The notes under the pieces were generated by a model, which had not been told where the DNA came from, searched no databases, and saw nothing but the letters and a program-made list of their open reading frames with translations. Shown here in pieces: positions 57,071 to 64,000 of a stretch of DNA of 64,000 nt. Within the stretch, counting starts at the first letter, position 1. Every line of letters begins with the position of its first letter. Made by a program: the position numbers and the translations under genes. This DNA comes from Takakia lepidozioides (lineage: Eukaryota > Streptophyta > Takakiopsida > Takakiales > Takakiaceae). Location of the stretch: the NCBI GenBank assembly GCA_030704615.1, contig CM060733.1, forward strand, positions 76,112,907 to 76,176,906, in the 5' to 3' direction.

Positions 57071-57778
57071 CATGGCAAGGAACCCGACATTGGCCATCTC
57101 CAACCTGGTAGGGCGAATGACCCTCGTGGGATGCTCCACAACATGGTACGGGTCCTTAGGATCAACCACCCCCTTGTTCTTTCTCCCGGATCCCCTACCA
57201 TGCGGTGGAGTCTCTTTGGTCTGCCGGACATCCGCCGCAGGGCCTTTCTGCAACACTTCCCTGCCCAACAACCTGCCCTTGCGCTCCCTTCCCCCTACCC
57301 CTTCATTTCCCTACACCAGCAACATCCTTTCCCTTTGCTTTTCTACCTTTACCCGGGGTATCCTGAGCGGGAGGCTCCTTCTCTGCAAGTGTCCTATGCT
57401 GAAGCATGGCGCCAGGCGAAGGACCACTTTTCACCATTGGTATTGGACAGAGACCACCCTTTCAGAGAAACAGGGGTCCAAGCTGTTAACTGGTTAATGG
57501 GCAGCAGGGCGACTAAACACATTATACCCTGGACCAAGGAGGAGCTGCAAACCTACCGAGAAACCTTGACCAACAAAATCGATATGGTACGTGGGGACGG
57601 GATAACAGAACACCCTGATGAAGAAAGTTGGCCTACTCACGAAAAGGAGCAACCAGACAGTGACGATAACATGAACAAGAAGCTGCCACCACGACAATCT
57701 TGGGACGCACTTCCTACCTTGCAAACAGGCATACCACCACCTTACATCCCCAAGAGATACAACAAGCACAGGAACTGA
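57071..57778 (+). CDS. hypothetical protein at the 3' end of an LTR element
   Basis: A frame from 57131 encodes 215 residues ending PKRYNKHRN-stop at 57776-57778, 23 bp before a polypurine tract. Its C-terminal half (YAEAWRQAKDHFSPLVLDRD, VNWLMGSRATKHIIPWTKEE) looks like a folded, Trp-containing domain; the N-terminal half is Pro/Leu-rich. An ATG at 57071 opens another frame (MARNPTLAISNLVGRMTLVG), which may be the real N-terminus with a frameshift. No gag, protease, RT or integrase motif is visible, so the identity is open. Confidence 0.4.
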   Translation, partial: HGKEPDIGHLQPGRANDPRGMLHNMVRVLRINHPLVLSPGSPTMRWSLFGLPDIRRRAFLQHFPAQQPALALPSPYPFISLHQQHPFPLLFYLYPGYPEREAPSLQVSYAEAWRQAKDHFSPLVLDRDHPFRETGVQAVNWLMGSRATKHIIPWTKEELQTYRETLTNKIDMVRGDGITEHPDEESWPTHEKEQPDSDDNMNKKLPPRQSWDALPTLQTGIPPPYIPKRYNKHRN

Positions 57779-57801
57779 CGAAATTGTGCGGACACAATTT
57801 C

Positions 57802-57825
57802 AAAAGAGGGGGGGGGGGGGATAAA
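57802..57825 (+). promoter_or_regulatory. polypurine tract
   Basis: AAAAGAGGGGGGGGGGGG followed by ATAAA lies directly before a TGATAAC LTR start. This is the usual primer site for plus-strand synthesis in LTR retrotransposons. Confidence 0.65.
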
Positions 57826-58792
57826 TGATAACGGCTATGCTACGAGGGACAGACAACGAGGGTCACAACGGGACATACCGGGTAGTGATGGACGTACACT
57901 ACCTGGGCCACAGGCAGAGACGACTAAGTACGTGGTACTTAGCCAATGGCGGGACAAGGGTACATTACCACGAGAGCAGTAGTGGGTAGTGTAGTAACCG
58001 TGAGCCGTGAACCACGATATCACACGGCCACGTTAGCATCGGCTTTAACCAATAGAGGGATTAGTGGACCGTATACCACTATGGCTCATGACCACTGCAA
58101 CGAGCCACTTTTTAGCAAACCTTTTAGGTTGCGTAGGTAGTTAGGCAAACGGTCATTAACGACCGCAGACCGTAACGGCTCTTTTGAGCATAGTATAAAA
58201 AGGTTGCACGCAACTTAGAGGGAGAGCAATATGAGTATCAATGATCAGTGTGTATTCAGGGACTCAGAGTGATTCAAGTGTGTACTGTTATGATGGTGGG
58301 ACGAACTTTGAAGTAAAGCCATGCTATTCGAAGTACCTTTGTGTAGAGTGAATGTGAGATGGAGAGAATAATATGCATCATCTCAGGATAGTTCTTGTTT
58401 CGCCTTTACTATCAAATATTTTCATGAATGGAATGACTTTAGTCCTTACGACTAAGATCTCACATGTTAAGGAGACTGTAAATTAAGCTTAATCAATAGG
58501 ATTAAGTAGCCTCCAAAGAGATACATTCATACGACGTTTAGGGTTTAGCTATCCTTAAAACGATTACTTCGTAATCATTTCTGAAAGCATACCGTCGGAC
58601 AACCTCTGTTGCATGTCTTTGTCGAACGGCTTTTACTCACCCATCCCTTCGCTATCCGAGGTGGAAACTCCAAGATAGAAGAGTTGGATATCTCTAAGCA
58701 CTCAGCCCGCTCAGTACAATCAGTCATGACCTGTAGCTAGTGAATCATGGTTGTGCTTCCCATTTGTATTCCTTCTTGCCTTCATGTTATCA
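57826..58792 (+). repeat. 3' LTR of an unidentified LTR retrotransposon
   Basis: It begins TGATAAC after the polypurine tract and may end at GTTATCA (58786-58792), a perfect 7-bp inverted end pair with TG...CA. A TATA box (TATAAAA, 58194-58200) lies about 370 bp in, as expected for an LTR promoter. No partner LTR is in the window, so the end is tentative. Confidence 0.5.
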
Positions 58793-59252
58793 ATTTACCT
58801 TATCTGATACTGAAGCATCTGATTGCTTCAGTATCTTCTTAGTTCAAGTTAATCATGCATTCATTTCACAGCTTCACTCATGTCTCTCTACACAGTGTGC
58901 TTGTATCGAATAAGTATCAGATTACGATTTATCAGGTACTAGGCCAATGTCAAGGTGACTCTAATCCGCCCTACAGTATCACTACAGCTCAACATGAAAT
59001 AAGCATATACTGTTCATCTTTTCTCCTTTTTTCTCTTCTCGTTCTTGCTCTCCGCCTGATCTCCTCTCATCCATGACCAAGAAGCGCTCCCCGTGAAGTG
59101 TCACCTCTTTCCGTTGCCGCTCCCTTTATCTGCCTGCAAGCTGTTCTAACCACCTAACTAATTAACCGTCATCCCTGAAGTAACACGTTCCTTCTGCAGA
59201 TGTCGTTCCCTCACAGTCGTTCCCTGCCAATGATAACTGTTCCTCATGTACT
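58793..59252. other. no gene recognised
   Basis: Unique-looking sequence between the LTR and the decamer minisatellite. Confidence 0.4.
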
Positions 59253-59490
59253 GTGACAAGCTGTGTCAAGCTGTGCCGAGCTGTGACTGGCTGTGTCGGC
59301 TGTGTCGGGCTGTATCGGGCTGTGTTGGCTGTGACGGGCTGTGGCGGCTGTGACTGGCTGTGTCGGGATGTGTCGGGCTGTGTCGGGATGTGTCGGGCTG
59401 TGACGGGCTGTGTCGGGCTGTGACGGGCTGTGACGGGCTGTGTCGGGCTGTGGCGGCTATGACTGGTTGTGACGGGCTGTGTCGGGCTGT
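59253..59490. repeat. decamer minisatellite
   Basis: About 20 copies of GGGCTGTGTC / GGGCTGTGAC-type 9-10-mers in tandem. The minus-strand frame (repeated PTQPVTARHS) is a by-product. Confidence 0.9.
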
Positions 59491-59799
59491 GTAACCCCCC
59501 CACTAAAGCCTGCTGCTGTCACCCCTAAGGCTCCTGTTGGTCTCAGTCTGTGTAAAAATTAAGGGTACCCCACAGAACCCGTAAAAGCGTTAAAGTCCCA
59601 AGCAGCCCTCTAACAGTCTTAGGAAATGGGCAGTAGTGCTGCTAACTTGTTTTGTCTAAGTCATAAACCAGCGGTTAACACATCCTCACACCCAAAACCC
59701 TAACCACAGACTTAAGGTTGAACGAAGAACACTAGTGTACTTGGTAGATTTGTCAAGAGCAATAGAAGTTAGATCAGAATGCGATGGCCCAACACTACG

Positions 59800-61185
59800 G
59801 CATCAATCCAAGTCTACATACACACCTCCGAGTTATCGCGATCTCCGTACATGATTGCTAGAAGAGGCTATGTCTGACCTCACCCAAAAGGTGAATGAAA
59901 AGACAGATGATTCTCCCCGGAAATATGGAAGCACTATATGTGCGGACGGTTGGAGTTCTGTTACTAATTGACCACTGTTCAATGTCATGCTAGCGGGGGA
60001 ACAATTTTTGGGATCCGTTGACACAAGCGGGGAGAGAAAAGATGCACGTTATCAAGCAGGGTTGTTGACGAGTTTCATCGATAAAATTGGAGCTGATAAA
60101 ATTGTCCAAGTGTGCACGGACAATGCATCTAACATGATTAATATGGCCGATATTTTGATGGTACGATATCCCCATCTATATTACCAAGGGTGTGCTGCTC
60201 ATATCTTTGATCTCTTTTTGGAGGATTGGGGAAAAGAATCATGGATGAAACAACTAGTAAAAGGGCAAAGCCGGTTGTGACATTCATTTGTACACATCAC
60301 ATCCCTCTGGCATTGTTTAGAAAGCATGAATCCAAATACAGCCTTAGGTGAAACCCGCTTTGCCACAAACTTTTTGATTGTGGATCGACTGGTGACTGTC
60401 TGGAGCAGGTGATCATTGACCCTCAATGGGATGCGTATGTGGGCACCTTACGCGACTCTCGTAAGTCCAAGTCTTTGAGTAAAAGTCGGAGGGTCCGCGC
60501 AATCATTCGCTCCGACAATTTCTGGGCGAAATGTGCAAATTTTGTGTACATGGTGGAGCCGGTGTTGATTGCTTTGCGGGAGTTTGATGGAAAATAACCA
60601 ATAATGGGTAAAACATGGTTGTTATTGGAAAACCTTGAGAAGCACGTGCAATCCTTGAGGCGTCCTCCATTTTCTATGGACGATGATTTGGCAGCAAGGA
60701 CCGAGGATGCATTTTACGACCGCAAACGGATGGTTCGCATGGACTTGCATTATGCGGGGGTCTTGCTGAATCCATTCTTGCTGGACAATACGGATTTGAG
60801 AGACGATGTGGATGCCAAAGCCAGGCTTATACGGGTCATCATGCAACTTGCGCCTTTGAACATGGCAGAGCGAACTTTGTCCAAGTATCAGTGCTTCTCG
60901 GATCGCCAGAATCCTTTCCATGACATGTCGGATCCAAAAGCAATGAACATGTTGCCACATGAATGGTGGGATCTGATTGGAGCTGGAGCAAGAACGTTAG
61001 CTCCCATTGCAAAGCGTATTCTTGCTCAAGTGTGTTCTGCCTCATCCTGTGAGCGGAACTGGAGCAGTTACTCGTTTGTTCACAACAAGATTCGCAATAG
61101 GTTGAATCCTGCCAGGGCTGACAAATTGGTTTATGTCTACACGAATTGTAGGCTACTGCGAGAGAGGACAGCAAGTGATGCACGG
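59800..61185 (+). pseudogene. hAT transposase copy 2, truncated at both ends
   Basis: It aligns by eye with copy 1 from SKSTYTPPSYRDLRT onward. It has YGSTICADGWSSVTN (DUF659), IVQVCTDNASNMINMADILM with the catalytic Asp, YYQGCAAHIFDLFLEDWGKE, and then the long C-terminal half to SSCERNWSSYSFVHNKIRNR and DKLVYVYTNCRLLRER. The BED finger and about 200 N-terminal residues are absent, and the acidic tail after RER is cut at about 61185 by the gypsy element. Stops include TGA near 59845, TGA in VTN-PLFNV and TAA near 60597, with a frame change near 60280-60420. Terminal motif and palindrome array C at 56.6-57.05 kb lie upstream in the matching orientation. Confidence 0.85.
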
Positions 61186-61191
61186 ATTTGC

Positions 61192-62746
61192 TCAAAAAGG
61201 TCATCCCCAAAATGAGATCCACTCCATCGATCTCGCAGATGGTGAAGTTCTCACGTCCCTCCCAACTCCCCAGTTGAAGGGGAACATCAATTGCCACCTT
61301 GTCGCCAACTGTGGTTCTCCTTTGGCAGAACGCACCTCAATAGAGGTCCCCACGTCACTTGTCGGGAGTCCCAGCTTTTGTGCCGTTGCCGGTGTCATGA
61401 AGGAGTGCGACGCTCCTGTGTCCACCAACAATGACACATTAGTTCCGGATATTATCCCATCCACGAACAATAACTGACTCCCTTTTCGTAAGGCGCCAGT
61501 TTCCTGATACAACTCATAAGAAAATTTGCCTACCTTGCAAGTCCTGGCGACCACCGCTTCCACCAAGCGACTGATGGTATCTTCCGACAGCTCCGTGGTC
61601 GCCCGAGTCATGTTCAATTGCCGGGGCTTCATGCACTTCTTGGCCATGTGCCCGGGCTCCCCGCAATTGAAACACACTCCATCAAAGGTCATCCTCTGTC
61701 CGCCATAAGCTGCTCCACCCGCTTTTCTTCGAAGCACAGGGTGCCGCCTTGACGTGTGAAGGCCCTCCCTTCGATTTCCACGTGCCAATGTCGCCGCGTG
61801 GCCTATCGCACTTCTTTTCCGGTCGGAAGGAGTCACTTTCCCGCCGGGTCTTCTGTGGTTCAGCTCCGTACAGCCTTGTCTCTCACCCCTAGGGACATCC
61901 GAGAAACATTCAGCCCTCTCAATTGCCTCGTTCAAAGTCTTGGGTGGCTTCTCCTCCAACTTCCGCCTGGCCCATGGGGCCAGTCCCGCCACAAAGTTGA
62001 AGACCATTTCTGGTTCTGCCATGTCCGCGACTTCGAGCAACAGCACATTGAAAGCCTGGACATACCCCCGAATGTCATCTGTTTGCTTCAAATTCCTCAT
62101 CTTGTCCCGGGCAAGCCATGACGCGTTGAGGGGCACAAACTGTCTCTTCATCAATTCCTTGAACCCACTCCAGTTCAAGGTTTCCGGACTTGGACCTCGG
62201 TCGTGAAGGCGTTTCTGCCACCATTGTTGAGCATAGCCTCTCAAATAGGTGGGAGCCACTTCCACACGATCCTCGTCACTCAACTTGGCCGTCCGGAAGT
62301 ACTGCTCCAGCTCCAAGAGCCAAGTGTTGAGTGCCTTCCGATTTCGGACGCCCTCGAAGGTGCCGGGTTCATTAGGCTTCACCTTAAACTTTGCCTTAGT
62401 GGAAGTGGCATTAGCCGCCTTCAACACGTCTTTCAACGTCCCGCCAAACTGCGCCAACAACCCTTCCCAAAAGGCTGCCGGCATGGGAGGCATCTCTTGG
62501 TTTGTCGGAGCTCTCAAGGATTCCTCGGGCTCCGACTCCTCGGATTCCTCCCGCTCTTGGGTGGCCTCGTTTTCGGAAACATGCATCGCTTCCTCAAACG
62601 GCCGCCTCGGTGACACGCCGCCCCCATCGGGCTCACCGGGGTCATCATCTTTTGGGCCGTTCCGCTTTCGCTTCGGCTTGCCCGACCCCATGATGAGGCC
62701 AATCCCAAGGACGATCGCGTACTGAACTCTAAGCTCTGATACCAAG
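61192..62746 (-). CDS. Ty3/gypsy gag and protease start, second element
   Basis: A minus-strand frame of 514 residues (62745-61201) is open. It has a basic/acidic N-terminus, a Retrotrans_gag capsid (TFEGVRNRKALNTWLLELEQ, YLRGYAQQWWQKRL, FNFVAGLAPWARRKL), one CX2CX4HX4C knuckle CFNCGEPGHMAKKC, and protease LLVDTGASHSFM. The frame shifts near 61300; the next protease block (LQLGSWEGRENFTICEIDGV, DLILGMTFL) is in another frame and stops abruptly at about 61192 at the junction with the hAT. The first residues overlap the region just after the primer-binding site, so the true start is likely the Met at about 62691 (MGSGKPKRKRNG). Confidence 0.85.
62730..62744 (-). promoter_or_regulatory. primer-binding site (initiator Met tRNA type)
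   Basis: TGGTATCAGAGC on the minus strand lies two bases after the LTR end (...GCGACA). This matches the complement of the 3' end of plant initiator tRNA-Met. Confidence 0.9.
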
Positions 62747-63473
62747 TGTCGCGCACCTCACTTCGGTAAGCTCCCCTTCAAGTCATAGTTACTCGCTTTG
62801 ATGCGCGCGCCTGACTCCCAACCTGGCCGCCCGGGCCAACTTGGAGCTTCGGCTGCTCACCGGGACATAACGGTCTCCCCTTCGCTTCCCACTAAACCCT
62901 CCACCTAATTGGGACTAGGAGAATTCCCTTTGGTAGATGGCAGTCCGGAACAGCTCCCCACTCTTTGGTCGCTTTCCGGCTCGCTCGCTTACTCACTAGT
63001 TTTTGGTCACCAACGGGCTTGCACCGTTCTCGGGGTTACTACTCCCTATATATACTTTTGTAGCTGTCCACAGGGGTTCCACAACCAGCCATGCCATTTT
63101 ATGGCGAACCACCACGAAAACCCTCGACTCCCGGTGATGAGTCGCGGTGAGTCTTGGCCCGCTCACCACGGCCCCTATGGACCGTGATGAGTCCCAAGAC
63201 TCCCCACGACTCCCACCACGAGGTCTCCGCCCCCATGGTGAGTCCTATGCCACCCCCACTAAGTCCTGCTAAGCTACCACCACCCCTTGTGGAGCCACCC
63301 CCACCGCAACCCGGTGTGCGGGGCTCCACCTAGTGAGCGCCTCCGCTTCCCTGAGTGCCTTGGGCACTCAAGGGTGCTTCAGCCCCCCATACCTATCGCT
63401 GCCGCTGCCCCCACCACAGGGGCAGCCCCTCATGTGTCCCGACCCCCTGCCCTCAAGGCAAAGGGCCGCAACA
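62747..63473 (-). repeat. 5' LTR of the second gypsy element (727 bp)
   Basis: On the minus strand it starts TGTTGCGG and ends GCGCGACA next to the primer-binding site. A TATATATA box lies at 63047-63054. The start is set by the TG and by the sharp change into copia gag sequence at 63474. The region is GC-rich compared with its surroundings. Confidence 0.65.
63047..63054 (-). promoter_or_regulatory. LTR TATA box
   Basis: AGTATATATAGGGAG on the minus strand, about 420 bp into the LTR and about 300 bp before its end. It is a likely promoter for the gag frame. Confidence 0.55.
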
Positions 63474-63607
63474 AGAAATGTAAGCAAGTCATCACTAAGA
63501 GCTAGAGTACGAAGTTTAAACTTCCATATGCTCCAGTTGGATTGCCCAGCAAGTTTGCTCGATTCTATAACATGCAAGTGGTGGTTTGCATCTAGAGGAA
63601 GAGACAT
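63474..63607 (-). pseudogene. copia gag N-terminus, truncated
   Basis: Starting at ATG 63605-63607 the minus strand reads MSLPLDANHHLHVIESSKLA and GQSNWSIWKFKLRTLALSDD LLTFL in continuous frame (shown in two pieces). The pattern KLxGxxNWxxWKxxL is the N-terminus of Ty1/copia gag (DUF4219/UBN2 type). After about 44 residues the frame runs into the gypsy LTR, so the gypsy element seems to have inserted here. Confidence 0.75.
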
Positions 63608-63821
63608 CTTGAGATACTTATCGACACAGATAAGAAGGCTAGTACAAAAGACAAAATTATAAGATTAAGCAACGTTAGCTCGATCCAAAGGTTAGTATGA
63701 TAACAAGAAAAAAGAAATATGATAAAAAAATCTGACTCCTAGTCAATAGGACGGAGCAGAGCTCCCACGCCCGGACAAGTCTTCCTACAGCGACATGTGA
63801 AGCACTTCGATTCCCACGGCC

Positions 63822-63836
63822 CTAGCTTTGATACCA
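63822..63836 (-). promoter_or_regulatory. copia primer-binding site
   Basis: TGGTATCAAAGC follows directly after an LTR-like end (...CTTACA) on the minus strand, about 215 bp before the copia gag start. It differs from the usual TGGTATCAGAGC at one base. Confidence 0.8.
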
Positions 63837-64000
63837 TGTAAGATTCAGCATACTGGAATACTTTACTAAGGAGGAACATCAGGAATACAATACCCTTAAC
63901 GGGTTCCCTATTTATCTAGGAGCTAGCATTGATTGCCGGTAGGTGGCACTAAACCCGATTAGCTGGAATTCAGCTAATGCTTACCAACTGGATGACTCTT
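63837..64000 (-). repeat. copia 5' LTR, partial (runs off the window)
   Basis: This is the sequence upstream of the primer-binding site on the minus strand. It ends in ACA and contains AGATAAATAGGGAACCC, a possible TATA region, near 63910. Only the last 164 bp are in the window. Confidence 0.6.

Noticed and set aside
59162-59503. Minus-strand open frame of repeated PTQPVTARHS
   Set aside because: It is simply the translation of a 9-10-bp minisatellite with no other coding sign.

Overview
The window looks like nuclear DNA of a large, repeat-rich eukaryotic genome. GT-AG introns can be placed in several genes, nothing suggests operons or bacterial genes, and almost everything is transposon-derived and decayed. 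Three observations point to the green lineage, most plausibly a charophyte such as Chara: a Ty3/gypsy element carrying a cytosine methyltransferase, DUF659-type hAT transposases, and a polymerase-theta fragment of plant-like character. This is an inference; no single-copy host gene fixes the species.

Layout. 0-6.7 kb: a broken gene with a ParB-like domain and a probable DNA adenine-methyltransferase core, followed by three degenerate FCP1-like HAD phosphatase domains in a row. 8.1-9.7 kb: three long imperfect palindromes (foldback or MITE-like). 9.7-11.0 kb: a 120-bp tandem repeat split in two. 11.5-12.1 kb: a hypothetical gene broken by a 16-bp duplication. 12.5-14.2 kb: seven copies of a roughly 250-bp repeat that carries a hairpin. 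14.7-24.35 kb: a Ty3/gypsy element with 365-bp LTRs, in the order gag zinc knuckles, protease, DNMT3-like methyltransferase, RT, RNase H, integrase, PHD finger. 24.5-25.1 kb: an unknown coiled-coil gene. 25.4-32.1 kb: a hAT transposase between two arrays of short GCGACCGCCA / TGGCGGTCGC palindromes, ending in a conserved terminal motif. 32.1-33.7 kb: a gypsy integrase relic. 35.2 kb: a tRNA-like SINE head. 35.8-37.3 kb: a second terminal motif followed by a decayed palindrome array. 39.1-41.4 kb: a piggyBac-like transposase. 44.6 kb: a gypsy RNase H fragment. 49.3 kb: a DNA polymerase theta-like exon. 51.4-52.7 kb: a PIF/Harbinger transposase. 56.0 kb: a Tourist-like MITE with TAA target duplication. 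56.5-57.05 kb: a third terminal motif and array. 57.1-58.8 kb: the 3' end of an LTR element. 59.8-61.2 kb: a second, truncated hAT. 61.2-63.5 kb: LTR, primer-binding site, gag and protease of another gypsy element, apparently inserted into the 5' end of a copia element (63.5-64 kb).

The most interesting system is the hAT family. Both transposase copies have, on their 5' side and in matching orientation, the same terminal motif followed by the palindrome array. This suggests very large subterminal arrays that may be the transposase binding platform. Second is the gypsy element that pairs a DNA methyltransferase (possible writer) with an integrase-fused PHD finger (possible chromatin reader). 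Most reading frames in the window carry stops or frameshifts; the main long open frames are the methyltransferase of the 14.7-kb element and the gag-protease of the 62-kb element. All calls come from reading motifs by eye; no database search was run.
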